Shown here one piece after another: positions 11,031 through 19,314 of a stretch of DNA of 64,000 nt. Made by a program: the position numbers and the translations under genes. The stretch is taken from positions 3,439,532 through 3,503,531 of the forward strand of contig NZ_JAHBYN010000001.1 in the NCBI RefSeq assembly GCF_019635935.1. Reading direction: 5' to 3'. The notes under the pieces were generated by a model that ran no database searches, was not told where the DNA came from, and saw only the letters and a list, made by a program, of their open reading frames with translations. Source of the stretch: Parvibaculum sp. (GTDB lineage: Bacteria > Pseudomonadota > Alphaproteobacteria > Parvibaculales > Parvibaculaceae). The first letter of the stretch is position 1. Each line of letters starts with the position of its first letter.

Positions 11031-12155
11031 ATGATTTCTGCTATCGGAGTTTTGCGCGCGCCGGGCCTCGCCCTTGCGATTCTCGCCAGCATTGCCGCAC
11101 CTGCGCTTGCCAATGACATCTTCACGGTGCGCGGCATCGCCGTCGACCGCACCGCCGACACGGCCACGGCGGCCCGTGCCGCCGCGCAGGCCGAGGGCCA
11201 GCGTCTCGCGCTCGCCGAGGTGATGAAAAAACTGACCCTGCCTGAGGATTGGGGCGCGCTGCCCGAGGTTGACGAGGCGACGGCGCAGGGCGCGGTGCGC
11301 GGCTTCCAGGTCGCCAACGAGCGGACCAGCGCCACGCGCTATATCGCCGAAATGATCGTCAGCTTTCAGCCCGAAGCCGTGCGGCGGATGCTCCGCGGCG
11401 CGAACATACCTTTTGGCGAAACGCAGGCCCGGCCCGCCGTGCTGCTGCCGGTGCTGCGCCGCGACGACCGCCGCATTCTCTGGGACGACGACAATCCGTG
11501 GCGCGGCGCCTGGGCCTCGCTCGACCTCGTCAATGCGATGACGCCGCTGGTCCTGCCGTTGGGCGACATCGCCGAGATAAATTCGGTTACGCCCGACGTT
11601 GCGCTTTCGAGCGACGAAAACACACAAGCCGCACTCAGCGAGATGGCGGCCAATTATGGCGCTGCCGATGTCGTCGTGGCGGAGGCGGTGCTGAGCGGCG
11701 GCAGGCTCGACGTGACGCTCACCACACGCGGCGCCGCGGCTTCCGCGCCCATCCGGCAGAGCTTCAGTGGCGCCGACGAGGCGGAACTGATGCGCAATGC
11801 GGCGCGCACGATGCTCGATGCGATGGCGCTGCAATGGAAGCGGCAGATCATCGTCCGCGACACATCGCTTCACACCCTGACCGCCTCGGCGAGCTTCGCC
11901 AGTCTTGAGGAGTGGGAACGCATTCGCAACAGTCTGACGACCGCGCCGCTGGTGCAGGGCCTCGAAGTGCTGGGCATTTCGTCGAACGGCGCCGAGCTGC
12001 GCATATCCTACAAGGGCAGCGCCGAAATGCTGTCGCTGTCGCTCTCGCAGCGCAATGTGCGGCTTGCCGGTGCCACATCGACACAAGCCGATCCCGACGT
12101 CTATTCGCCGATTGCAGCGGCGGCGCCCGTCTGGCGTCTCAGCGTCGGCCCCTGA
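11031..12155 (+). CDS. Exported DUF2066 protein
   Basis: A 374-residue protein with a Sec signal peptide (about 1-27, cleavage after ALA) and then the DUF2066 domain, a proteobacterial periplasmic family of unknown function. The mature part is mixed alpha/beta without cysteines in a pattern or a catalytic motif I recognise. The AI-2E-type permease gene begins 15 bp after its stop, and the order with purMN upstream and hdaA downstream recurs in alphaproteobacteria, so the three genes probably form one transcript. Confidence 0.85.
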   Translation: MISAIGVLRAPGLALAILASIAAPALANDIFTVRGIAVDRTADTATAARAAAQAEGQRLALAEVMKKLTLPEDWGALPEVDEATAQGAVRGFQVANERTSATRYIAEMIVSFQPEAVRRMLRGANIPFGETQARPAVLLPVLRRDDRRILWDDDNPWRGAWASLDLVNAMTPLVLPLGDIAEINSVTPDVALSSDENTQAALSEMAANYGAADVVVAEAVLSGGRLDVTLTTRGAAASAPIRQSFSGADEAELMRNAARTMLDAMALQWKRQIIVRDTSLHTLTASASFASLEEWERIRNSLTTAPLVQGLEVLGISSNGAELRISYKGSAEMLSLSLSQRNVRLAGATSTQADPDVYSPIAAAAPVWRLSVGP

Positions 12156-12169
12156 GCCACGGATCTCGC

Positions 12170-13243
12170 ATGACCATACAGCGGCAGTTCGCAATCTGGG
12201 CGCTCGTCATCGGCGTCTTTGTGCTTTCGCTGTGGCTGCTGAAGAGCATTCTCCTGCCCTTCGTCGCCGGCATGGCCATCGCCTATCTTCTCGATCCGCT
12301 GGCCGACCGGCTGGAGCGCCTCGGCCTGTCGCGGCTGCTGGCGACGACGCTGATCACGGTGACGTTCCTGGCGCTGACCGTTGTGTCGATGATCCTGCTG
12401 CTGCCCGTCCTCTACAATCAGTCGATGGCGTTGCTTGAAATCATGCCGGACCTGATCCAGCGCGGTCAGTTGTTCATGCTTGAAATGGGCGACGGGAGGC
12501 TGGCGCAATTGCTCGGCGCGCGCGCGCCCGATGTCGAAAAGGCGATTACCGACAGTGTCGGCAATTCGGTGAAGTGGCTGGTCGATCTATTGCCGTCGCT
12601 GGGCTCGCAAGGCTTGCAATTCGTCGGTCTGATCTCACTCATTGTCGTGACGCCGGTGGTGGCTTTCTATCTGTTGCTCGATTGGGACCGCATGGTGGAA
12701 CGCATCGATGCGCTGCTGCCGCGCGATCACGCCGAGACCATCCGCCAGCTTGCACGCGACATCAACACGGTGCTCGCGGGCTTCGTTCGCGGGCAGGTGA
12801 TTGTCTGTCTGGTGCTCGGCGTGATCTATGCGGTCGGACTGTCGCTGGTCGGGCTCCGTTTCGGGCTCGCGGTCGGCATCATCGCCGGCATCATCAGCTT
12901 CATCCCCTATCTCGGCACGATTGTCGGCTTCGTCGTTGGCGTGGCGCTGGCGCTGTTCCAGTTCTGGCCCGACTATGTGTCGATCGGCCTGGTGGTGGGC
13001 GTGTTTGCCATCGGTCAGTTCATCGAAGGAAATTTCCTCTCGCCGAAGCTGGTAGGGGACCGCGTCGGCCTGCATCCGGTATGGGTGATGTTCGCGATTT
13101 TCGCTTTCGCCGCCTTGTTCGGATTCGTCGGTGCATTGCTGGCATTGCCCGTTGCCGCGGCGCTTGGTGTGCTGACGCGCTTTGGCATTGCGCGCTACAG
13201 GGCGAGCCAGCTCTATTTGGGGTCGGGCGGACCGGATAGCTGA
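12170..13243 (+). CDS. AI-2E/PerM-family membrane transporter
   Basis: A 357-residue integral membrane protein of the AI-2E exporter/PerM family, whose members move small molecules or ions; the substrate here is unknown. Hydrophobic segments pair at about 8-50 and 60-85, then a soluble amphipathic stretch, then about five more segments from 150 to 340, which matches the family topology. The ATG at 12170 follows the DUF2066 stop closely. Its TGA directly abuts the hdaA ATG. Confidence 0.88.
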   Translation: MTIQRQFAIWALVIGVFVLSLWLLKSILLPFVAGMAIAYLLDPLADRLERLGLSRLLATTLITVTFLALTVVSMILLLPVLYNQSMALLEIMPDLIQRGQLFMLEMGDGRLAQLLGARAPDVEKAITDSVGNSVKWLVDLLPSLGSQGLQFVGLISLIVVTPVVAFYLLLDWDRMVERIDALLPRDHAETIRQLARDINTVLAGFVRGQVIVCLVLGVIYAVGLSLVGLRFGLAVGIIAGIISFIPYLGTIVGFVVGVALALFQFWPDYVSIGLVVGVFAIGQFIEGNFLSPKLVGDRVGLHPVWVMFAIFAFAALFGFVGALLALPVAAALGVLTRFGIARYRASQLYLGSGGPDS

Positions 13244-13924
13244 ATGGCGCGGCAACTCGTATTCGAACTTGGCCATCGTCCGGCTTTCGGCCGCGAGGAT
13301 TTTCTGGTCGCGCCGTCGAACGGAGCGGCGGTCGCGCTGATCGATTCATGGCCGGCATGGAGCGGCCCGGCTGCGATCCTGTCGGGCCCTGCCGGCAGCG
13401 GCAAAACGCATCTGGCCGAGGTCTGGCGCGAAAAGGCGAAGGCGCGGCGGATCGAGGCGGCGGCGCTTGAGGGCGCCGATGTTCCGGCGCTGGTCGCGGC
13501 GCGCGCGCTGATCGTCGAGGATCTCGGCGTGCTGTCCGACGCGGCCGAACGTGCACTTTTTCATCTGCTCAATCTGACGGCACAGGAAGGGGCCTTCCTG
13601 CTGCTGACGGCGCGCGACGCGCCGGGCCGGCTCGCCATCCGGCTTCCCGATCTTGCTTCGCGCCTGAAGGCGCTGCCGCATGCCGCGCTGGGCGCGCCCG
13701 ACGACGCGCTGCTCGCCGGCGTACTGGTCAAACTGTTCGACGACCGCCAGCTTCGTGTGCCCGAATCGCTGATCCCTTATCTTGCCGCGCGCATCGAACG
13801 CTCCGTTGCCGCCGCCCACGACGTGGTGGCGGCAATCGACCGCGCCTCGCTTTCGGGCAAGCGCCCGATTACGGTGCCGCTCGCCGCCGAAGTCCTGGCG
13901 GGGCAGGGGGAAATGGAGCTCTGA
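13244..13924 (+). CDS. hdaA: DnaA-related regulatory inactivation protein HdaA
   Basis: Short DnaA-like AAA+ protein that works with the sliding clamp to stimulate DnaA-ATP hydrolysis and so prevents re-initiation. The 226-residue product has an N-terminal RQLVFEL stretch that fits a clamp-binding motif, Walker A GPAGSGKT (48-55), and lacks the DnaA DNA-binding domain IV. The ATG touches the stop of the upstream permease gene. In other alphaproteobacteria hdaA is usually followed directly by ppk; here a four-gene cassette lies between. Confidence 0.9.
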   Translation: MARQLVFELGHRPAFGREDFLVAPSNGAAVALIDSWPAWSGPAAILSGPAGSGKTHLAEVWREKAKARRIEAAALEGADVPALVAARALIVEDLGVLSDAAERALFHLLNLTAQEGAFLLLTARDAPGRLAIRLPDLASRLKALPHAALGAPDDALLAGVLVKLFDDRQLRVPESLIPYLAARIERSVAAAHDVVAAIDRASLSGKRPITVPLAAEVLAGQGEMEL

Positions 13925-14722
13925 TCATCCCGCCGTCGCGCCGCCATCGATGACGAGTTCGGCGCCGGTCATGTAGCGGGATTCGTCGGACGCGAGAAAA
14001 AGCACGCCCATCGCAATGTCCTCCGGCATGCCGGCCTTTCCGAGCGGCGCCATCGCCGCGGCGAGCACTGCCGGATCGACGGCGTTGCCCTGCGCCGCAC
14101 CGCCGAAAACGGCGCGTGTTTCGGGTGTCACCTTGGTCCAGATCGGCGTGTCGATGACGCCCGGATGCACCGAGTTGACGCGGATATTGTCGCCGAGCTG
14201 CGCCATTTCGAGCGCCACGGCCTTTGCAAACAGGCGCACCGCGCCCTTGGTTGCGCAATAGCCCGACATGCCCGGCGCGCCGGTGAGCCCGGCGCCCGAC
14301 GACATGATGACGATGGAGCCGCCGCCCGACGCGCGCATCGCCGGGATCGCATGCTTGGTGCCGAGAAACACACCGTCGAGATTGATCGCCGTCTGCCGCC
14401 GCCAATCTTCCAGCGAGAAACTTTCGCACAAGCCGCCGACGCCGATACCGGCATTGTTGACGAGAACTTGAAGCCCGCCGAAGGCGGCGACGGCGGCGGC
14501 CACCACTTCCGCCCATCGCGCTTCCGAGGCGACGTCGTGTTCGAGGAAGCGGGCCTTGCCGCCCGCATCCCCGATTTCCTTTACGACGCGCGCGCCGCCT
14601 TCCCTGTCGATGTCGCTGACGACGACCGACGCACCCTCGCGCGCCAGCACTTTCGCGCAAGCCTCGCCGATGCCCGATGCGCCACCCGTGACGATGGCGA
14701 CCTTGCCTGCAACCCGTCCCAT
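13925..14722 (-). CDS. Short-chain dehydrogenase/reductase
   Basis: A 265-residue classical SDR. The NAD(P) fold motif TGGASGIG is at 12-19, NNAG at 89-92, and the catalytic residues N114, S142, Y155 and K159 are all present. An acidic residue after strand 2 (SDIDR, 36-40) favours NAD over NADP. The substrate is unknown. It is the third gene of a probable minus-strand operon, 19 bp after the luciferase-like gene, and probably acts on a hydroxy or keto intermediate of the same pathway. It faces hdaA end to end. Confidence 0.9.
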   Translation of the reverse strand: MGRVAGKVAIVTGGASGIGEACAKVLAREGASVVVSDIDREGGARVVKEIGDAGGKARFLEHDVASEARWAEVVAAAVAAFGGLQVLVNNAGIGVGGLCESFSLEDWRRQTAINLDGVFLGTKHAIPAMRASGGGSIVIMSSGAGLTGAPGMSGYCATKGAVRLFAKAVALEMAQLGDNIRVNSVHPGVIDTPIWTKVTPETRAVFGGAAQGNAVDPAVLAAAMAPLGKAGMPEDIAMGVLFLASDESRYMTGAELVIDGGATAG

Positions 14723-14741
14723 GATGCGTTTCCCTCGGGCC

Positions 14742-15842
14742 TTATTCGGCCGCCGCCTTGATGCGCTGTTTGACCGGCGGAAGCTTCTGCAGTTCCGGCA
14801 TCACCTCGCGCGCGAAGAGCCGCATGTTGCGTTCGGCATCGTCCCACGGCATCCCCGAATAGGAGAAAACACCGGTGAAGTGATCGGAGTGAATCCGCGC
14901 CGAGGTTTCCGCGATCTTCTGGTAGCACTGCTCGGGCGTGCCCCAGATCTGCAGGTCGAGGAAAAACTTGACCGCCGCATCCTCGCCGACTTCGCGAATG
15001 CCCTGCTGCATCTTGGCGTAGTACTCATAGCCCTTGAGGTTCTTCATGTGGTCGGCGCGCAACTCGTAGTGCTTCAGCACCGAGTCGTAATAGGCGCCGA
15101 TATATTTGACCGCACCTTCATAGGCGGCCTGTTCGTCCTCGTGGCAATAGGTCCAGCCGAATTGCAGCGTCGGCGGCGCCTCGGTGCCGGTATATTGCAG
15201 ATATTTAGCGCGGTAGCTGTCGAGTTCGGGGATCAGTTCTTCCCACGGCTTTTGCGGGATCACAAGAATGCCGACGCCGAGCTTCGCCATGATCTCGACG
15301 GATTCGGGGCTGACAGCCGCCGCATAGGAGCGTCCGCGGAACGATTTGAACGGGCGCGGGCGGATGTCGCGGCGCGGCTGCTTGATGTGCTCGCCGTCCA
15401 TCTCGCAATAGCCTCGCTCCAGTCCTTCGAGCAACATCTGCGCGTATTCGACGAAGGCGCCGCGGCTCTTGTTCATGTCGAGGCGGTAGCCCTCGAACTC
15501 GATGCGCCCGAGCCCGCGTCCGATGCCGAGGATCATGCGGCCATTCGACATATGATCGAGCATCGCCACTTCTTCCGCGACGCGCATCGGGTCGTGCCAG
15601 GGCAACACGATGACGGCCGAGCCGAGCTCGATATCCTTGGTTCGGCCCGCGAAATAGGACAGGAACTGCGTCACGTTCGGGCACATCGTGTAGTCGGTGA
15701 AGTGATGTTCGACGCTCCACAGCGACTGGAAGCCGAGCGGCTCGGCCATCGCGCCGAGCGCCAGCTCATTGGTATAGACCTCGCGGTCGTCGCGGCCGCA
15801 TCCATCCGGGTTCTGGAAGATCATCGCCATGCCGGTTTTCAT
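14742..15842 (-). CDS. Luciferase-like (LLM) flavin-dependent oxidoreductase
   Basis: A 366-residue protein of the bacterial luciferase-like family, which uses reduced flavin and oxygen, or F420, to oxidise organic substrates. The family pattern is clear in the N-terminal barrel: the WSVEHHF block, GSAVIVLPWHDPMRVAEE and SNGRMILGIGRG. It probably acts as a monooxygenase on an aliphatic or terpenoid compound, but the substrate is not readable. It lies 49 bp after the small membrane protein gene and 19 bp before the SDR gene, so all three should share the operator-bearing promoter. Confidence 0.88.
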   Translation of the reverse strand: MKTGMAMIFQNPDGCGRDDREVYTNELALGAMAEPLGFQSLWSVEHHFTDYTMCPNVTQFLSYFAGRTKDIELGSAVIVLPWHDPMRVAEEVAMLDHMSNGRMILGIGRGLGRIEFEGYRLDMNKSRGAFVEYAQMLLEGLERGYCEMDGEHIKQPRRDIRPRPFKSFRGRSYAAAVSPESVEIMAKLGVGILVIPQKPWEELIPELDSYRAKYLQYTGTEAPPTLQFGWTYCHEDEQAAYEGAVKYIGAYYDSVLKHYELRADHMKNLKGYEYYAKMQQGIREVGEDAAVKFFLDLQIWGTPEQCYQKIAETSARIHSDHFTGVFSYSGMPWDDAERNMRLFAREVMPELQKLPPVKQRIKAAAE

Positions 15843-15891
15843 TTTGTCTCCTCCCTTTGTTTCGTTTTCCCGTATTTAATTCGTACAAGGA

Positions 15892-16314
15892 TTATCCGGC
15901 AAGCCCTCCCGTGCTGCCGAAATGTGCCTGCGCCCAGGCCGAGCGAAACAGGAACAAGCCTATGCCGATATAGGCCGCATATTCGAGTCCCATTGCCAGC
16001 CAGCGCGCGTCGTGGACGAGATAGGTGGTGGTTTCGATCAGGCAGACGGTCGCCATCGCCGCATAGCCGCAGGCAGTCGCCGTGGGCGTTGCCGGCCAGC
16101 GCAGCGCAAGGCCGCCGAGAAAGAGCGAGGCCGTCAGCAGCACGGATGTCCAGTGGGCGAGGAGGACGCCATGCGGAAACAGCGGATTGGCAACAGGCGG
16201 CCAGGGCACATCGAGGCGAAACCACTCGGCAAAGCCCATCAGGGCCCAGACCAGAAGGCCGGCGTGAAGGACGACAAGTCCGGCAACGACGAGCTTTGGC
16301 AGCGTGGCGCCCAT
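15892..16314 (-). CDS. Small four-helix membrane protein of unknown function
   Basis: A 140-residue protein with four hydrophobic segments (about 8-27, 50-70, 80-98 and 105-125) and no signal peptidase site. I do not recognise a characterised family. It is first in the probable operon with the flavin oxidoreductase and the SDR, and its start is 25 bp from the twin palindromes, so expression is probably TetR-controlled. A role in uptake of, or tolerance to, the hydrophobic substrate of the cassette would fit but is inference. Confidence 0.65.
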   Translation of the reverse strand: MGATLPKLVVAGLVVLHAGLLVWALMGFAEWFRLDVPWPPVANPLFPHGVLLAHWTSVLLTASLFLGGLALRWPATPTATACGYAAMATVCLIETTTYLVHDARWLAMGLEYAAYIGIGLFLFRSAWAQAHFGSTGGLAG

Positions 16315-16338
16315 CTCGGTTCCTCCCCCTCGATTTGC

Positions 16339-16373
16339 CAGTAATGATCATTACTGTAATAATGATCATTATT
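16339..16373. promoter_or_regulatory. Tandem palindromic operators between the oxidoreductase operon and tetR
   Basis: Two perfect palindromes lie side by side: CAGTAATGATCATTACTG at 16339-16356 and AATAATGATCATTATT at 16358-16373. They share the core TAATGATCATTA and their centres are 18 bp apart, so dimers would sit on nearly the same face of the helix. Position between divergent genes, one of which encodes a TetR-family regulator, marks them as its operators. Confidence 0.85.
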
Positions 16374-16410
16374 GCGGTTCGCCGTGCTGTCAACCCCGTT
16401 TGTGAGTCAC

Positions 16411-17001
16411 ATGCTGAAAAGAGCCCCGTCGAAGCCGCCGCGCCCCGACCCCGAGGAACGTATCCTCGCCGCCGCCATCGAGCTCTTCGCGGCCGAGGGC
16501 TATGCAAGCGTTGCGGTGCCGGAAGTCGCGGCGCGCGCAGGTGTGGGGCTGGGCACGCTCTACCAGCGCTTCCCGAGCAAGGAGGCGCTGGGCAATGCCG
16601 TTTTCCGCCGCTGCAAGCGCGCCTGGGCGGCGGCGACGCTCGACATCTGGCCGGAAGGCGAGCCGCCGGAAACGCAGTTCCGCCTCTATTGGCAGCGGCT
16701 CTGCGCCTTTGCCGAAAAACACCGCGACATGGCGCTCTACAATGAGCGCAATCCGATCGGCCATGTTTATGACGCCGAAAGCCTGGCACTGCGCGAGGAG
16801 CTCGACCGCCGCTCCGAGGCTGTGCTGCGGGCCTGGGTGAAGGCCGGCGCGGTCGCCGATCTGCCCTTCGAGGTGATGGCGGGGCTGATCCACGGCTCGT
16901 TTCAGCGTATTCTGGAACTGTCCGTTCCGGCGCGTCAGCGCCGGAGCCTGATGGACGAGACCGGCCGGGCGGTATGGCGGGCGCTTTCAAAGGCCGATTG
17001 A
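16411..17001 (+). CDS. TetR-family transcriptional regulator
   Basis: A 196-residue regulator. The N-terminal helix-turn-helix (about 18-60, with ELFAAEGYASVAVPEVAARAG and TLYQRFPSKE) is a typical TetR DNA-binding domain; the C-terminal part should bind a ligand, unknown here. The ATG at 16411 is chosen because an upstream TTG at 16372 lies inside the operator. It is divergent from the membrane protein/flavin oxidoreductase/SDR operon and most likely represses both that operon and itself through the two palindromes at 16339-16373. Confidence 0.9.
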   Translation: MLKRAPSKPPRPDPEERILAAAIELFAAEGYASVAVPEVAARAGVGLGTLYQRFPSKEALGNAVFRRCKRAWAAATLDIWPEGEPPETQFRLYWQRLCAFAEKHRDMALYNERNPIGHVYDAESLALREELDRRSEAVLRAWVKAGAVADLPFEVMAGLIHGSFQRILELSVPARQRRSLMDETGRAVWRALSKAD

Positions 17002-17019
17002 CAGGCGCCTGCAACGAAT

Positions 17020-17037
17020 CCGTCATAGGTTTGTCAT
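17020..17037 (+). promoter_or_regulatory. Predicted Pho box upstream of ppk
   Basis: Two heptamers, CCGTCAT (17020-17026) and TTGTCAT (17031-17037), are separated by 4 bp. This is the architecture of the PhoB operator (CTGTCAT-N4-CTGTCAT), oriented toward ppk and 52 bp upstream of its ATG. Phosphate-starvation control of ppk is known in other bacteria; here it is inferred from the site. Confidence 0.65.
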
Positions 17038-17088
17038 AATCTTGAGCGATAGCAACGGCTTAACGCCTCCGACCATGAAAGCCGCCCG

Positions 17089-19284
17089 ATGACCACGCCG
17101 CCCAATGCCGAGGCCGCAGTTGAGATGCCCGCGTCCGCCGCCGTGCCGGCGATCGGCATGGACGATCCGGCGCGCTTCATCAACCGCGAGCTTTCCTGGC
17201 TGGCCTTCAACATGCGCGTGCTCGAGGAAGCGCAGAACACCAACCACCCGCTTCTGGAACGGCTCCGCTTTCTCTCGATCTCGGCATCGAACCTCGACGA
17301 ATTCTTCATGGTCCGCGTCGCCGGCCTGCGCGGCCAGGTCAGCGCGGGCGTCGAGACGCTGAGCCAGGACGGCTGCACGCCGGCCCAGCAGCTCGATCGC
17401 GTCAACGATATGGCCAACGAGCTGATGCGCGAGCAGCAGAAGCAATGGGACGGCTTGCGCCGCGAATTGCGCGAAGTCGGCATCGCCGTCATCGAACCCG
17501 ACGAAGTGACGTCGGAAGAATTTTCCTGGCTCGAAACCCGCTTTCTGGAACAGGTCTTCCCGGTCCTGACGCCGCTCGCCATCGATCCGGCTCATCCTTT
17601 TCCTTTCATTCCCAATCTCGGTTTCGCGCTTGCCATGCAGTTGCGCCGTGTCGGCGACGGCAAGCTGATGGACGCGATGCTGCCCGTGCCGACACAGGTC
17701 GAACGCTTTATACGGCTGCCGGCGTCGGACGGGGATAACTCGATCCGTTTCATCAGCCTCGAAAACATGATCGGCCTTTTTCTCGACCGGTTGTTTCCCG
17801 GTTACACGGTGATCGGGCAGGGGGCGTTTCGCCTGCTGCGCGACAGCGACATCGAAATCGAGGAAGAAGCCGAAGACCTGGTGCGCTTTTTCGAGAGCGC
17901 GCTGAAGCGCCGCCGCCGCGGCAGCGTCATTCGCCTGAAGATCGAAGCGCGCACGCCGCCCTCGCTGCGCAACCTGGTGGTCAGCGAACTCGGCGTTACC
18001 GAGCGCGAACTGGTGACGGTGGACGGCCTGCTCGGACTTGCGCAGACGAGCCAGTTGATCGTCGACGACCGCCCCGACCTCAAATTCACGCCCTACAATG
18101 CACGCTTCCCGGAACGCATCCGCGATCACGGCGGCGATTGCTTCGCCGCGATTCGTTCCAAGGACATCATCGTCCACCATCCTTACGAGTCGTTCGACGT
18201 CGTGGTGCAGTTCATCCGCCAGGCTGCTGCCGACCCCGACGTGGTGGCGATCAAGCAGACGCTCTATCGCACCTCGAAGGACAGCCCCATCGTGCAGGCG
18301 CTGATCGAGGCGGCCGAGGCCGGCAAGTCGGTGACGGCGCTGGTCGAGCTGAAGGCGCGTTTCGACGAGGCGGCCAACATCGTCTGGGCGCGCAATCTGG
18401 AACGCGCCGGCGTGCAGGTCGTGTTCGGATTCATCGAATTGAAGACCCACGCCAAGATCTCGCTGGTGGCGCGCCGCGAGGGTGGGGCGTTGCGCTCCTA
18501 TGTGCATTTCGGCACCGGCAACTACCACCCGGTCACAGCCAAGATCTATACCGACTGCTCGATGTTCACCTGCGATCCGCGTCTCGCTCACGACGCGGCA
18601 CAGGTCTTCAACTACATCACCGGCTATGCCGAGCCGAAGGAGCTCCAGCTTCTGTCGATCTCGCCGATCGGCATGCGCACGCGGCTGCTGGCCGACATCG
18701 AAGCCGAAATGGAACATGCCCGCGCCGGCCGACCGGCCGCCATCTGGGCCAAGCTCAATTCGCTGGTCGACCCGCAGATCATCGACACGCTCTACAAGGC
18801 AAGTCAGGCCGGCGTCAAAATCGAACTGGTGGTGCGCGGCATTTGCTGCCTGCGTCCCGGCGTTCCGGGCCTGTCGGAAAACATCCGCGTCAAAAGCATC
18901 ATCGGACGCTTCCTCGAACATTCGCGGATCGTCTGTTTCGGCAACGGCTACGGTTTGCCCAACGACAAGGCCAAGGTCTACATCGCATCCGCCGACTGGA
19001 TGCCGCGCAATCTCGACCGCCGTGTCGAGGTGCTGGTGCCGATCCTCAACCCCACCGTCCACGATCAGGTCATGGACCAGATCATGGTTGCCAACCTCAA
19101 GGACAACCAGCAGAGTTACGCATTGGGTCCGGACGGCCGCTACGCGCGAATCGCCGTGCGGCCGGGCGAGGAGCCTTTCAACGCCCATGCCTACTTCATG
19201 AACAATGCGAGCCTTTCCGGGCGTGGCACATCCCTCAAGAAGAACCTGCCGCCAAAATTCGACATCAAGACGGCTGAGCGCTAA
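17089..19284 (+). CDS. ppk: Polyphosphate kinase 1
   Basis: Makes inorganic polyphosphate from ATP, reversibly. The 731-residue product is full length, with the N-terminal domain opening [12 protein letters not shown] and NLDEFFMVR, and the catalytic HKD-like region. H473 in [10 protein letters not shown] is the likely phosphorylated His. An upstream two-repeat Pho box suggests induction under phosphate limitation. ppx follows 30 bp downstream on the same strand, so synthesis and degradation of polyphosphate are encoded together. Confidence 0.97.
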   Translation: MTTPPNAEAAVEMPASAAVPAIGMDDPARFINRELSWLAFNMRVLEEAQNTNHPLLERLRFLSISASNLDEFFMVRVAGLRGQVSAGVETLSQDGCTPAQQLDRVNDMANELMREQQKQWDGLRRELREVGIAVIEPDEVTSEEFSWLETRFLEQVFPVLTPLAIDPAHPFPFIPNLGFALAMQLRRVGDGKLMDAMLPVPTQVERFIRLPASDGDNSIRFISLENMIGLFLDRLFPGYTVIGQGAFRLLRDSDIEIEEEAEDLVRFFESALKRRRRGSVIRLKIEARTPPSLRNLVVSELGVTERELVTVDGLLGLAQTSQLIVDDRPDLKFTPYNARFPERIRDHGGDCFAAIRSKDIIVHHPYESFDVVVQFIRQAAADPDVVAIKQTLYRTSKDSPIVQALIEAAEAGKSVTALVELKARFDEAANIVWARNLERAGVQVVFGFIELKTHAKISLVARREGGALRSYVHFGTGNYHPVTAKIYTDCSMFTCDPRLAHDAAQVFNYITGYAEPKELQLLSISPIGMRTRLLADIEAEMEHARAGRPAAIWAKLNSLVDPQIIDTLYKASQAGVKIELVVRGICCLRPGVPGLSENIRVKSIIGRFLEHSRIVCFGNGYGLPNDKAKVYIASADWMPRNLDRRVEVLVPILNPTVHDQVMDQIMVANLKDNQQSYALGPDGRYARIAVRPGEEPFNAHAYFMNNASLSGRGTSLKKNLPPKFDIKTAER

Positions 19285-19314
19285 CTTCCGGCGTCAAACG
19301 GCGGAGGTCATGCA

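Noticed and set aside
17023..19188. Open frame of about 720 codons opposite ppk.
   Set aside because: Antisense shadow of ppk, with no motif and no ribosome binding site.
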